Positions 26,326-34,460 are shown, counted from the stretch's first letter. The stretch is DNA of 48,097 nucleotides from an uncultured Lachnospiraceae bacterium (GCA_947599905.1 CANQFR010000003.1:1-48097); one strand, 5' to 3'. The notes: generated by a model from the letters alone, not told the origin. Translations and numbers: made by a program.

Positions 26326-26955
26326 ATGGAAGGAAAGCTTATTTTCACGATTGGACGGGAGTGCGGCAGCAAAGGACGTATCATCGGCCAGAAGCTTGCA
26401 GAATCTCTGGGAATCAAGTGCTATGATAAGGAACTTCTGACTGAAGCGGCCAAGAACAGCGGTCTGTGCAAGGAAGTATTTGAAACGCACGATGAGAAGG
26501 CTGCCGGAAGCTTCCTTTATTCTTTTGTCATGGATACCTATTCGATGGGCTACAATACTTCTTCCTATATGAATATGCCGATTAACCACAAGGTATTTCT
26601 CGCGCAGTTTGATACGATCAAAAAGCTGGCTGCCGAGGAATCCTGCGTGTTTGTCGGCCGCTGCGCGGATTACGCGCTGACAGACTATCCGAATAAGGTC
26701 ACTGTTTTCATCACAGGGGATGAGCAGGACAAGATTGCCCATCTGATGGAGCTCCATCAAGTGAATGCGTCCAAGGCAAAAGACATCATGGTGAAGACAG
26801 ACAAGAATCGCTCCAGCTACTACAATTACTATTCCGGCAGAAAATGGGGCGACGCCAGGAATTACGATCTCTGTATCAACAGCAGCCACATCGGCATTGA
26901 CAACGCTGTCGCGCTGATCAGCGAATTCGCGCGTATGAAGGCTGAGAATATGTAA
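26326..26955 (+). CDS. Cytidylate kinase-like family protein
   Basis: A 209-residue P-loop kinase-like protein. The N-terminal IFTIGRECGSKGRIIGQKLAE is the variant P-loop of the cytidylate_kin2 family, and VFVGRCADYAL and the NRSSYYNYYSG lid region are typical. The substrate of this family is not established; these proteins are distinct from the essential Cmk. ATG 26326 with AAGGAGAG is chosen over the track start at 26263. It has its own promoter region. Confidence 0.85.
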   Translation: MEGKLIFTIGRECGSKGRIIGQKLAESLGIKCYDKELLTEAAKNSGLCKEVFETHDEKAAGSFLYSFVMDTYSMGYNTSSYMNMPINHKVFLAQFDTIKKLAAEESCVFVGRCADYALTDYPNKVTVFITGDEQDKIAHLMELHQVNASKAKDIMVKTDKNRSSYYNYYSGRKWGDARNYDLCINSSHIGIDNAVALISEFARMKAENM

Positions 26956-26967
26956 TCATTTGATAGA

Positions 26968-26996
26968 TTGACAAATTCTTCGTTTATTGATAGAAT
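26968..26996 (+). promoter_or_regulatory. Strong sigma-A promoter before the TtcA-like gene
   Basis: TTGACA (6/6), 17 bases, TAGAAT (5/6), 72 bases before the next ATG. Confidence 0.85.
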
Positions 26997-27012
26997 AGGG
27001 ATATCGAAACAA

Positions 27013-27042
27013 CTATTCGCGAAAGACAAGTTTAACGAATAG
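27013..27042 (+). repeat. Hairpin in the 5' leader of the TtcA-like gene
   Basis: CTATTCG and CGAATAG form a perfect 7-bp stem around a 16-base loop in the transcribed leader. It lies more than 20 bases before the start codon and could affect RNA stability or translation. Confidence 0.4.
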
Positions 27043-27067
27043 ATGGCGGTATAACGAGGGGATATCC

Positions 27068-27811
27068 ATGAAATTACAGAGGCTATACAGTTTAACGCGT
27101 CAGGCTATTGACGAATACCGGCTGATACAGGACGGCGACCGCATCGCTGTCGGTATTTCGGGCGGCAAAGACAGCCTGACGCTTCTTTATGCGCTGAACG
27201 GCCTCAGGCAGTTTTATCCGCAATCATTCACGTTGCAGGCGATCACCGTGGATCTCGGCTATGAGGGCTTCGACCTCACGCCTGTGAAAACGCTCTGTGA
27301 GCGATTTCTGATTCCGTATACGATCATTCATACGGATATCGGAAAAATATTGTTTCAGGAACGCAAAGAAACCAATCCCTGTTCGCTTTGTGCGAAGCTT
27401 CGTAAAGGAGCCCTGAATCAGGCGGCGCTTCAGTTGGGCTGTAATAAGGTTGCATATGCGCATCATCGTGACGATGTCATAGAAACGGCCTTGTTATCGC
27501 TTATGTATGAAGGCAGGTTTTATTCGTTTGCGCCTTTGACGTATCTGGACCGAACCGGGCTTTCGGTCATACGGCCGATGATCTATGTCAGCGAGGCTGA
27601 TGTGATCGGCTTTATGAACCGGTATGAATTGCCCGTATGTAAAAATCCGTGTCCGGCCGACGGTTATACCAAACGCGAATATGTTAAAAATTTAACAAAA
27701 AGACTGGTGACAGAAAATACGCAGTTCAAAGATAATCTGTTCCACGCAATCACTGACAGTTCGATTCCCGGCTGGGCCCGAACGAATGCGGCTGTCAGCC
27801 AGAAGGCGTGA
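27068..27811 (+). CDS. TtcA/TilS-type PP-loop ATPase, tRNA thiolation family
   Basis: A 247-residue adenine-nucleotide alpha-hydrolase. The PP-loop SGGKDS is at 31-36. Cys105 and Cys108 (PCSLC) and Cys191/Cys195 (CKNPC) resemble the iron-sulfur cysteines of TtcA, though the second pair is CxxxC rather than CxxC. HHRDDVIET matches the family. A role in 2-thiocytidine formation in tRNA is the best guess; the exact target is not proven. It is transcribed from a strong promoter through a leader hairpin. Confidence 0.82.
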   Translation: MKLQRLYSLTRQAIDEYRLIQDGDRIAVGISGGKDSLTLLYALNGLRQFYPQSFTLQAITVDLGYEGFDLTPVKTLCERFLIPYTIIHTDIGKILFQERKETNPCSLCAKLRKGALNQAALQLGCNKVAYAHHRDDVIETALLSLMYEGRFYSFAPLTYLDRTGLSVIRPMIYVSEADVIGFMNRYELPVCKNPCPADGYTKREYVKNLTKRLVTENTQFKDNLFHAITDSSIPGWARTNAAVSQKA

Positions 27812-27843
27812 ATTGACGGTGAATAGACGGTAAATTGCCGGTA
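27811..27843 (+). repeat. Three tandem 11-bp repeats between the TtcA-like and xer-like genes
   Basis: AATTGACGGTG, AATAGACGGTA and AATTGCCGGTA stand head to tail, starting at the stop codon and ending at the next ribosome site. Confidence 0.6.
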
Positions 27844-27860
27844 AAAGGAGGTATCATCTG

Positions 27861-28988
27861 ATGGCTAATCTTCCATATTATGAGCAAAAGGATCGCGAAA
27901 ACACACTTCATCTGCGCGAAATGATGAAGGAACTGCCGTCCTTCTGCACCGATTTCTTTCGAGGGATTGAACCGCAAACCTCATCAAGAACCAGAATCGC
28001 CTACGCCTATGACCTGAAGGTGTTTTTTGAGTTTCTGCAGAAGGAAAATCCTGTCTTCGGCGCCCGGGATATCCGTGACATCAGCCTCGACGAACTTGAT
28101 CAGCTCCGGGCCGGCGACCTGGAGGAATACATGGAGTACCTGAAATACCGGTACAATGACAAAAACTTCGAGGTCGTCAACAAGGAACGCGGCATCATGC
28201 GGAAAGTATCGTCGCTAAAAAGCTTTTATAATTACTTTTACCGTCTGGAACGGCTGAAAAACAATCCGGCTGCCCTGATCAAGCTGCCCAAGCTTCATGA
28301 AAAAGAGATCATCCGCCTGGATATCGACGAAGTCGCCATGTTATTGGATACCGTGGAAAACGGTGATTCTCTGACAAAGAAACAGCGTGAATTCCACGAA
28401 AAAACGCAGGTACGCGATCTGGCTCTCCTGACGCTTCTTCTCGGTACGGGACTCCGCGTGTCCGAATGCGTCGGTCTGGATATCCAGGATGTCGACTTCA
28501 AGAACAGCGGGATCCGGATTCACCGCAAAGGCGGCAAAGAAGTGACCGTCTATTTCGGTGAGGAGGTGGAGGAAGCGCTGCTTGACTATCTCGAACAGCG
28601 CAGGCACATGATTCCGGCCGAGGGTCATGAAAACGCCCTCTTCCTCTCTCTTCAGATGAAACGAATCTCTGTGCGCAGCGTAGAGAATCTGGTTAAAAAA
28701 TACGCGAGAATCGTCACGCCGCTAAAAAAGATCACGCCGCACAAGCTTCGCAGCACCTACGGCACCACACTCTATCAGGAAACCGGTGATATCTACCTGG
28801 TCGCAGATGTCCTGGGACACTCGGATATCAATACGACCAAGAAACACTATGCAGCGCTTGACGAAGCCCGCAGACGCAGCGCCCGTGACAAAGTCCGTCT
28901 TCGTGAAGATTCGACACACGCGCAACAACAGCCATTACCGTACGAACCGTACGGGGCCGGGGCATCTGTCGAATCCGAGGGGCAGTGA
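27861..28988 (+). CDS. Xer-like tyrosine recombinase
   Basis: A 375-residue integrase-family protein. The N-terminal SAM-like DNA-binding domain covers about 25-140 and the catalytic domain about 150-345. The active-site set is complete: Arg199 (GLRVSE), a Lys near 223-226 in the beta-hairpin, His294 and Arg297 (HKLRS), His320 (GHSD) and Tyr330 (KKHY). It sits next to lexA, is not flanked by other mobile-element genes, and is probably a resident Xer paralogue rather than a phage integrase. AAAAGGAGG precedes the ATG. The C-terminal 35 residues are disordered. Confidence 0.9.
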   Translation: MANLPYYEQKDRENTLHLREMMKELPSFCTDFFRGIEPQTSSRTRIAYAYDLKVFFEFLQKENPVFGARDIRDISLDELDQLRAGDLEEYMEYLKYRYNDKNFEVVNKERGIMRKVSSLKSFYNYFYRLERLKNNPAALIKLPKLHEKEIIRLDIDEVAMLLDTVENGDSLTKKQREFHEKTQVRDLALLTLLLGTGLRVSECVGLDIQDVDFKNSGIRIHRKGGKEVTVYFGEEVEEALLDYLEQRRHMIPAEGHENALFLSLQMKRISVRSVENLVKKYARIVTPLKKITPHKLRSTYGTTLYQETGDIYLVADVLGHSDINTTKKHYAALDEARRRSARDKVRLREDSTHAQQQPLPYEPYGAGASVESEGQ

Positions 28989-29045
28989 TAATAAACGCCC
29001 TGCTCATTCCTGCCATGCGCTTCTGACTCCTCTCCTGCTCCGTGC

Positions 29046-29345
29046 TTATGACTCATCGGCACGATACATCACAGTCAGATAATGTCCGGCATGGATTGTA
29101 TCGTCTTCCAGACGGTTCATCTCCTTCAGATTCGCAATATACTCATCTGTGGAGAGGCCGAGTCCCGAAGCATAAGTATTCGCAACGCTCCAGAGGGAAT
29201 CGCCTTCCCGGATCTCAATGCTTGTATAATAAACGTCTCCGCCTGAGGCCCCGTTTTCCTTCGCTATCGTGCTCATCCATGAATGACTGCAGAAACCGAA
29301 AACCAGCGCGGCGGCTGTCACCGTGATCAAAATTCGCTTCTTCAT
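29046..29345 (-). CDS. Small LysM protein, YneA-like SOS cell-division inhibitor
   Basis: A 99-residue protein with an N-terminal hydrophobic segment (about 4-22) and a C-terminal LysM domain (IEIREGDSLWSVANTYA, about 48-95). Size, layout and divergent position beside lexA match YneA, which blocks division during the SOS response. The start ATG at 29345 follows GGAGGTG. The track ORF is far longer only because it runs through the antisense of lexA. Its promoter has a perfect consensus with LexA boxes in the spacer and leader. Confidence 0.85.
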   Translation of the reverse strand: MKKRILITVTAAALVFGFCSHSWMSTIAKENGASGGDVYYTSIEIREGDSLWSVANTYASGLGLSTDEYIANLKEMNRLEDDTIHAGHYLTVMYRADES

Positions 29346-29363
29346 AATCTGTGCACCTCCGAT

Positions 29364-29377
29364 CGAACACATGTTGC
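29364..29377. promoter_or_regulatory. LexA box 1
   Basis: CGAACACATGTTGC, one or two mismatches to CGAAC-N4-GTTCG. It lies in the 5' leader of the yneA-like gene, one period (13 bp) from box 2. Confidence 0.75.
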
Positions 29378-29390
29378 GAACAGATGTTCT
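29377..29390. promoter_or_regulatory. LexA box 2
   Basis: CGAACAGATGTTCT contains a perfect GAAC-N4-GTTC core, just downstream of the predicted transcription start of the yneA-like gene. Confidence 0.88.
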
Positions 29391-29400
29391 GCTTATTTTC

Positions 29401-29429
29401 ATTATAGCAATCGAACAGATGTTTGTCAA
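29401..29429 (-). promoter_or_regulatory. Consensus sigma-A promoter of the yneA-like gene
   Basis: On the minus strand TTGACA (29429-29424), 17 bases, TATAAT (29406-29401), both perfect. LexA box 3 fills much of the spacer. Confidence 0.92.
29412..29425. promoter_or_regulatory. LexA box 3
   Basis: CGAACAGATGTTTG, one mismatch to the CGAAC-N4-GTTCG consensus, inside the promoter of the yneA-like gene. Confidence 0.85.
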
Positions 29430-29449
29430 CATCTTTTTTCGCTTTTTTT

Positions 29450-29463
29450 CGAACAAAGGTTTG
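29450..29463. promoter_or_regulatory. LexA box 4
   Basis: CGAACAAAGGTTTG, one mismatch to CGAAC-N4-GTTCG. It overlaps the minus-35 of the lexA promoter, as expected for autoregulation. Confidence 0.8.
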
Positions 29464-29489
29464 CATTTTCTGCGGATATATGTTAAGAT
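29461..29489 (+). promoter_or_regulatory. lexA promoter with extended minus-10
   Basis: TTGCAT (4/6), 17 bases, TAAGAT (4/6) preceded by the extended TG element (TGtTAAGAT). The start codon is 43 bases downstream. Confidence 0.7.
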
Positions 29490-29502
29490 ATAGACAGAAA
29501 GA

Positions 29503-29514
29503 GAATGTATGTTC
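29503..29514. promoter_or_regulatory. Weak LexA half-box near the lexA ribosome site
   Basis: GAATGTATGTTC deviates from GAAC-N4-GTTC by one base in the left half. It lies in the predicted leader, 17 bases before the lexA start codon. Confidence 0.4.
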
Positions 29515-29531
29515 CGGACAGGAGGGCAATT

Positions 29532-30146
29532 ATGGCACAGGGGAAGATCAGCGCGAAGCAGATGGAGATACTGGAATATATTAAGGATACCATATTGAAG
29601 AAGGGCTATCCGCCCGCGGTGCGCGAGATTTGCGAGGCGGTGCATCTGAAGTCCACCTCTTCGGTCCATTCCCATCTGGAGACGCTGGAGAAGAACGGCT
29701 ATATCCGCAGAGACCCGACGAAGCCGCGGACGATTGAGATTATCGACGACTGTTTTAATCTGACCCGCCGTGAGGTTGTCAACGTGCCGCTTGTCGGCAC
29801 GATCGCAGCCGGACAGCCGATTCTGGCCGAGCAGAATATCGAGAACTATTTTCCGATCCCGGTGGAGCTGCTTCCGAACCAGGAGACCTTCATGCTCCGT
29901 GTGAAAGGCGACAGTATGATCGAGGCGGGCATCTTCGACGGCGATCAGATTATTGTCAAGAGCCAGTCTACCGCCCGCAACGGAGAGATTGTCGCCGCAC
30001 TGGTCGATGATTCCGCGACGGTTAAGCGTTTCTATAAGGAGAACGGTCACTACCGCCTCCAGCCCGAGAACAGCGCGATGGACCCGATCATCGTCGATCA
30101 TGTTGACGTTCTGGGCGTTGTGATCGGTCTGATCCGGATGATGTAA
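29532..30146 (+). CDS. lexA: LexA repressor
   Basis: A 204-residue SOS repressor. The winged helix-turn-helix occupies about 1-70 (REICEAVHLKSTSSVHSHLETLEKNGYI). The autoproteolytic S24 domain follows with the Ala93-Gly94 cleavage site (IAAGQP) and the Ser128 (GDSM) / Lys165 (ATVKRF) dyad. ATG 29532 follows GGAGGG. It faces the yneA-like gene across a region with at least four LexA boxes and should repress both. It converges on rsfS at a shared terminator. Confidence 0.97.
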   Translation: MAQGKISAKQMEILEYIKDTILKKGYPPAVREICEAVHLKSTSSVHSHLETLEKNGYIRRDPTKPRTIEIIDDCFNLTRREVVNVPLVGTIAAGQPILAEQNIENYFPIPVELLPNQETFMLRVKGDSMIEAGIFDGDQIIVKSQSTARNGEIVAALVDDSATVKRFYKENGHYRLQPENSAMDPIIVDHVDVLGVVIGLIRMM

Positions 30147-30179
30147 TGATCCGGCTAAGCCGAATCATACAGATTAAAT

Positions 30180-30218
30180 AATCCGCCTGCGGCAGCTTAC
30201 CCCGCAGACGGATTTTCT
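30180..30218. terminator. Bidirectional terminator between lexA and rsfS
   Basis: AATCCG(C)CTGCGG and CCGCAG(A)CGGATT form a 12-bp stem with one C-A mismatch. On the + strand TTTTCTTTC follows; on the minus strand TATTTAAT follows. It serves the convergent lexA and rsfS transcripts. Confidence 0.85.
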
Positions 30219-30230
30219 TTCAAAATATTG

Positions 30231-30623
30231 TTATTCCCCGGCATCTTCCGCTGTTTCCACGAGTTTCCCGTCCCTCCAGATCCGTTCCAGATCGTAGAAG
30301 AGCCTGTCCTCACGGCAGAATGCGTGAACGATCAGGTCGCCGTAATCCATCAAAATCCAGTTTGCCGTGCCGTAGCCCTCAATCTGGCGGCAGGGATAAC
30401 CGGCCTTTCCGAGTACTTCTTCCACATTATCGACCATCGCCTGGACCTGGTTCGGATTCGAGCCATCGGCGATGATGAAATAATCGGCCAGCACGGACAC
30501 ATTGCTGATATCAATAATCTTGATGTTCTGCCCCTTTTTGTCTTCCAGCGCTTCTTTCGCCAGTCTGACCATCTCCGGCGCTTCTGCGAGACTTTCCGTT
30601 TCCCTGCGTTTTACTTCTCCCAT
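30231..30623 (-). CDS. rsfS: Ribosome silencing factor
   Basis: A 130-residue RsfS/YbeB/Iojap protein that binds uL14 and blocks subunit joining when nutrients are scarce. Signature stretches are DYFIIADGSNPNQVQAMVDNVEE and WILMDYGDLIVHAFCREDRLFYDLERIW. ATG 30623 has GGAGGGTGT upstream; the track start at 30668 is too long. It is the last gene of the obgE-yhbY-nadD-yqeK-rsfS operon. Confidence 0.95.
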   Translation of the reverse strand: MGEVKRRETESLAEAPEMVRLAKEALEDKKGQNIKIIDISNVSVLADYFIIADGSNPNQVQAMVDNVEEVLGKAGYPCRQIEGYGTANWILMDYGDLIVHAFCREDRLFYDLERIWRDGKLVETAEDAGE

Positions 30624-30679
30624 GTACACCCTCCTGTTATCTGTAAAATCAGCGGCCGCTATCCGCATCCTTTTATGTA

Positions 30680-31294
30680 TCAGCGGCCGTTGTCTCCTGC
30701 TGTATCTGCAATCACCTGCTGTTTTCTCTGGCTTACCAGATACTCATAGGTTTCCTGTGTCGTCGGATCAATATGCATTCCGCGCTTCTGAAGGTAGGTC
30801 AGCGTTCCTTTCACAATCTGAAACAGCGCTTCGTCGATGTCCTCGAAGGCCAGTCGGCGCATCGCCGGGAGGTTTTCCGCCTTATCCCTGCGTATTTCAA
30901 TATAATCCGCAATATAGAGGATTTTATCCAGCAGTCCCATGCCTGGCTTTCCCGTCGTATGGCAGGCGATCGCATTTAAGATCTCCTCGTCCTGAATCCC
31001 GTAACGGTGCTGCGCCATCCATGCGCCGAGACGGGCGTGTAAAACCGCCGGTGCCGCCTTTTCATCCGCGGTCAGCGGGATTTTGTGCTTTTCGCAGCGG
31101 GCGACATAACTGTCTTCCGGATAGCATTTCGCACAGTCATGAAGAAGTCCGGCGATTTCCGCCTTTTCAAGCGGGTATCCGTAACGCATCGCGAGACAGA
31201 CGCAGGTGTAGGACACGCTTAACGTATGTTCATACCTGGATTCGCTTAGTTTCTTTTTCAGTTTCTTACGTGCATAGACGATGAAATCATTCAC
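30680..31294 (-). CDS. yqeK: HD-domain Ap4A hydrolase YqeK
   Basis: A 204-residue HD-domain phosphohydrolase that splits diadenosine tetraphosphate symmetrically in its characterised homologues. Metal ligands include His23 (YEHTLSV), His52-Asp53 (LLHDCAK) and the later IADYIE. The start is GTG 31294 with AGGAGAAA upstream, overlapping nadD by 8 bases; the long track ORF extends through nadD antisense frames. nadD-yqeK-rsfS is a standard Bacillota order. Confidence 0.93.
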   Translation of the reverse strand: MNDFIVYARKKLKKKLSESRYEHTLSVSYTCVCLAMRYGYPLEKAEIAGLLHDCAKCYPEDSYVARCEKHKIPLTADEKAAPAVLHARLGAWMAQHRYGIQDEEILNAIACHTTGKPGMGLLDKILYIADYIEIRRDKAENLPAMRRLAFEDIDEALFQIVKGTLTYLQKRGMHIDPTTQETYEYLVSQRKQQVIADTAGDNGR

Positions 31295-31907
31295 GGTATT
31301 TCTCCTGATACAGATGATGTGTTTCGATGTACGCGGCCACCGCATCCGGCACCCACCGGCGGATATCGCGGCCCGCCGCCACAGCCTCGCGGATCTCGTG
31401 CGAGGAAATGTCCTCCATCCCGCAGTGCAGCTTCTGAATACTGGCGCCGAACCGTTCGCCCAGATATGCAATCTGCCCGTCAAGCGTGCGGTGTAAATGC
31501 GCGTATTCCCGCGCGGCTGCCAGTATCTTCGCCCGAACAAAGATTTTCTCCGGATGGTACCAGTTCTCAATCTCATATAACGAGTCGGCCCCGATGATGA
31601 AATAGAATTCATCTTTCGGCTGCTCCTGAGTAAGCAGTCCGAGCGTCTCGGCCGTGTAGGTCGTTCCCTCGCGTCTGGTCTCGAATTCCGAAAGCGACAA
31701 TCCCTCTTCACCGTTCACCGCCAGCGCGACCATCGCGCAGCGGTCCTGTGCCGGTGAAATCTCCTGCCCTTTCTTATGCGGCGGCGTCCCCGATGGCATA
31801 TACCAGACTGCGTCAAGCCCGTATTCCCGGTAGGCTTGTCTGCCCAGCATAAGATGTCCGTTGTGGATAGGGTCGAATGTACCGCCCATGATTCCGATTC
31901 TGGCCAT
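31287..31907 (-). CDS. nadD: Nicotinate-nucleotide adenylyltransferase
   Basis: A 206-residue enzyme making deamido-NAD from nicotinate mononucleotide and ATP. The nucleotidyltransferase motif GGTFDPIHNGH is at 8-18, the GTPPHK loop follows, and ISSHEIRE replaces the more usual ISST.IR. Its start lies 33 bases downstream of the yhbY stop and its end overlaps yqeK. Confidence 0.96.
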   Translation of the reverse strand: MARIGIMGGTFDPIHNGHLMLGRQAYREYGLDAVWYMPSGTPPHKKGQEISPAQDRCAMVALAVNGEEGLSLSEFETRREGTTYTAETLGLLTQEQPKDEFYFIIGADSLYEIENWYHPEKIFVRAKILAAAREYAHLHRTLDGQIAYLGERFGASIQKLHCGMEDISSHEIREAVAAGRDIRRWVPDAVAAYIETHHLYQEKYRE

Positions 31908-31940
31908 AATACCGGTTTCTCCCTGTTATAAGCGCCAGTG

Positions 31941-32237
31941 TCAGTTGGGCAGTACGATTTTCCGTTTCTGCTCGTCCTTCGCCGGCTTATAGAGTATGAT
32001 TTTGCTGCCGATTACCTGCACAACAGCGGAATGTGTCCGTCCTGCGATCGTATCGGCAATCTCACTGCCATCTTCGAGGCAGCTTTTGAGTATGGAAAGT
32101 TTTACAAGTTCCCTCGCCTGAAGCGCCTCGGCCACAGCCGTAGTCAGCTCCGGCGTCACGCCGGCTTTCCCTATCTGGAATATCGGTTCCAGGTTCATCG
32201 CCAGCCCTTTCAGATAAGCCCTTTGCTTCGATGTCAT
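31941..32237 (-). CDS. yhbY: Ribosome assembly RNA-binding protein YhbY
   Basis: A 98-residue CRM-domain protein that associates with pre-50S particles. QRAYLKGLAMNLEPIFQIGKAGVTPELTTAVAEALQARELVK is characteristic (only short parts needed for recognition, such as the GKAG loop). It follows obgE by 23 bases in the minus-strand operon. Confidence 0.92.
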   Translation of the reverse strand: MTSKQRAYLKGLAMNLEPIFQIGKAGVTPELTTAVAEALQARELVKLSILKSCLEDGSEIADTIAGRTHSAVVQVIGSKIILYKPAKDEQKRKIVLPN

Positions 32238-32260
32238 ACCATCACCTGTGCCCTTAGAAA

Positions 32261-33565
32261 TTACTTATAATAATCAAATGCAAACCCGTACATCCGCACC
32301 GTATCGCCGTCCTGAATTCCGGCCCTCTCTAGATCTTCGAGAATACCGGTGTCCTTCAGAAAATTCTGGAAAAACAGAAACCCCTTTTCGGATTCCAGAT
32401 TTGTATAGCCCAGCATCTTCTCGATCCGCGGGCCCTCGACGACATATGCGCCTTCCTCGTCCCGCTCAATCGTATACGGGAGGTTAGAACCGGCCCGCAG
32501 CGCATTCACATCAAATTCCTTCGCAAAGACTGTCGGCGTCTGCTCGACTGTCTGAAGGAGCTGATAAACCGCATACAGAAGGTCTCTTACGCCCGCTCCG
32601 GTGGCGGCCGAGATCGGATAGACGGAAATCCCTTCCGGCTCGAACGCGGCCCTGAGACGCCCCAGCGGGTCCGTATCATTGCCCTGCGCGTCCAGCGTGC
32701 CGTACATCGCGTCGGTCTTATTGGCCGCTATGATCTGCGGACGTTTCAGAAGCCCGGGATTGTATTTCTCCAGTTCGGCGTTGATCACGCGCACATCCTC
32801 CACCGGGTCGCGTCCCTCGGTCGATGCAGCGTCCACGACATGCACGAGCACTTTCGTCCGTTCGATATGCTGCAGAAAATCATGCCCCAGGCCGACGCCT
32901 TCCGATGCGCCCTCAATCAGTCCCGGTATATCCGCCATGACGAAACCCGCGCCCTCTCCCAGATCGACGACGCCCAGATGCGGATCCAGCGTTGTAAAAT
33001 GGTAATTCGCGATCTTCGGTCTCGCGTTGCTTACTCTGGAAATCAGTGTGGATTTGCCCACATTCGGGAATCCGACAAGCCCGACATCGGCAATCACCTT
33101 CAATTCCAGCTGTACCCACAGCTCCTGTCCCGGCTGACCCGGCTGTGCGTACTGGGGCGCCTGCATCGTGGCCGTGGCGTAATTCATGTTCCCCAAACCG
33201 CCTCTCCCGCCCTTTAAGACCACTTCGCAGCGGTTTTCGCCGGACATATCGGTAATAACCTTGCCGGACTCGAAATCTTTGACTACCGTGCCCTCAGGAA
33301 CTTTGATGACCAGATCCTCTCCGTTCTTGCCGCTGCAGCGGCGCTTGCTGCCCGGTTCTCCGTTCCGGGCGACAAATTTGCGGTGGTAGCGGAAATCAGT
33401 CAGCGTATTTAAGCCGTCGTCGATCTCGAAAATGATATCGCCTCCGCGGCCGCCGTTGCCGCCGTCTGGGCCGCCCGCCGGCACATAAAGTTCGCGGCGG
33501 AAGCTGACATGGCCGTCGCCGCCATTGCCGGATCTGATCAGTATTTTCGCACGGTCTGCAAACAT
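32261..33565 (-). CDS. obgE: GTPase ObgE/CgtA
   Basis: A 434-residue ribosome-assembly and stress GTPase. The Gly-rich Obg domain covers about 1-158 (GGNGGRGGD), the G domain has GFPNVGKS at 165-172, DIPGLIEGAS and NKTD, and a C-terminal OCT domain (about 350-430) follows as is usual in Gram-positives. AGAGAGG precedes the ATG. A 203-base gap separates it from rpmA. Confidence 0.97.
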   Translation of the reverse strand: MFADRAKILIRSGNGGDGHVSFRRELYVPAGGPDGGNGGRGGDIIFEIDDGLNTLTDFRYHRKFVARNGEPGSKRRCSGKNGEDLVIKVPEGTVVKDFESGKVITDMSGENRCEVVLKGGRGGLGNMNYATATMQAPQYAQPGQPGQELWVQLELKVIADVGLVGFPNVGKSTLISRVSNARPKIANYHFTTLDPHLGVVDLGEGAGFVMADIPGLIEGASEGVGLGHDFLQHIERTKVLVHVVDAASTEGRDPVEDVRVINAELEKYNPGLLKRPQIIAANKTDAMYGTLDAQGNDTDPLGRLRAAFEPEGISVYPISAATGAGVRDLLYAVYQLLQTVEQTPTVFAKEFDVNALRAGSNLPYTIERDEEGAYVVEGPRIEKMLGYTNLESEKGFLFFQNFLKDTGILEDLERAGIQDGDTVRMYGFAFDYYK

Positions 33566-33768
33566 GGATACCTCTCTTTGATGAATAATCCCCGGAATGA
33601 AAAATCCCGGTCAGTTCACGCAACATCCGGCATAAATCCCGCCGGCCGGTTTCCGGAGCTGTGTATGATGGAAGCACGAGCGCTTCCGCCAAGCACAACC
33701 ATAAGATACCGACCGGAAAGATATGCTGCGAATGTACATACCGACCGAGATTAATTGAATACCATCAC
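33566..33768 (-). other. Gap between rpmA and obgE
   Basis: No coding frame is convincing here. A GGAAGC-N6-GCTTCC hairpin lies at 33669-33686 without a U-tract, and a weak minus-strand promoter guess (CTGACC, 18 bases, GATTAT) precedes obgE. Either processing of a longer rplU transcript or a separate obgE promoter is possible. Confidence 0.3.
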
Positions 33769-34062
33769 TTACTCTGCCGCTTCCACCCGCGGATACACAG
33801 AAACCTGCTTCTTGTCCCTGCCCTTCCGCTCGAAACGCACAATACCGTCCACCTTTGCGAACAGCGTATCATCGCCGCCGCGGCCGACGTTATTGCCAGG
33901 ATGGATCTTGGTTCCGCGCTGCCGGTAAAGAATATTGCCGGCCAGAACGAACTGTCCGTCGGCACGCTTCGCGCCGAGACGCTTGGACTCGGAATCGCGG
34001 CCGTTCTTCGTGGAACCGACGCCCTTCTTATGGGCAAATAACTGAAGGTTCATCTGAAACAT
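33769..34062 (-). CDS. rpmA: 50S ribosomal protein L27 with cleavable N-terminal extension
   Basis: A 97-residue bL27. The mature part starts at [14 protein letters not shown]; before it lies [10 protein letters not shown], the firmicute extension that the protease Prp removes after the FA pair. The cleaved tail reaches the peptidyl-transferase centre. The protease gene stands 3 bases upstream. GAGGAGGTG precedes ATG 34062. Confidence 0.97.
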   Translation of the reverse strand: MFQMNLQLFAHKKGVGSTKNGRDSESKRLGAKRADGQFVLAGNILYRQRGTKIHPGNNVGRGGDDTLFAKVDGIVRFERKGRDKKQVSVYPRVEAAE

Positions 34063-34065
34063 GAT

Positions 34066-34404
34066 TCACACCTCCTCAAATCGAACATTGATATATGGCT
34101 CTCCGTATGCCTCCTCGATGTTCAGCAGGCCGAACACCAGGGAATTCATCAGGAGTCTTGATTCGGAACTGATGCCGTCCATAAAACGGAAATCAAACAT
34201 TCCTTCGCTTTCATCTTCATCCGCGGCAAACCTGTCACCGGTGAAATGCTCCACTGAATTCGCCATATTCAGCGTCAGTGCCGATACCGCCGCACACACA
34301 GCCTCCTGCCCTTCCTGCGGGTTGTCCGCAAGTCCGGCGTGACCGCTTAAATGGATGCCTCTGTAACTATGTTCCGAATCAACCTCTACCGTCACACAAA
34401 TCAT
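34066..34404 (-). CDS. prp: Ribosomal-processing cysteine protease Prp
   Basis: A 112-residue protease (YsxB/DUF464) that trims the N-terminus of L27. The catalytic dyad is His22 (GHAG) and Cys37 (EAVCAAVSAL). It sits between rplU and rpmA, as in most Bacillota, and its L27 substrate carries the expected cleavage motif. Confidence 0.95.
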   Translation of the reverse strand: MICVTVEVDSEHSYRGIHLSGHAGLADNPQEGQEAVCAAVSALTLNMANSVEHFTGDRFAADEDESEGMFDFRFMDGISSESRLLMNSLVFGLLNIEEAYGEPYINVRFEEV

Positions 34405-34460
34405 ACTGTCATCACGCGCCCGAAGCGCGCAGGCCTCGGCTGAAATAACGCCGGGCTTAC

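Noticed and set aside
27861-28988. Xer-like gene as part of a mobile element
   Set aside because: It lies between housekeeping genes and lexA with no cargo, repeats of attachment type or other element genes, so a resident Xer-type role is more likely.
29346-30101. Upstream part of the 351-residue minus-strand ORF over lexA
   Set aside because: Only its last 99 codons are a real gene (LysM, start at 29345). The rest is the antisense shadow of lexA and its operator region.
30502-31284. 260-residue plus-strand ORF over yqeK and rsfS
   Set aside because: Arg/Ser/Pro-rich shadow translation of two well-recognised minus-strand genes.
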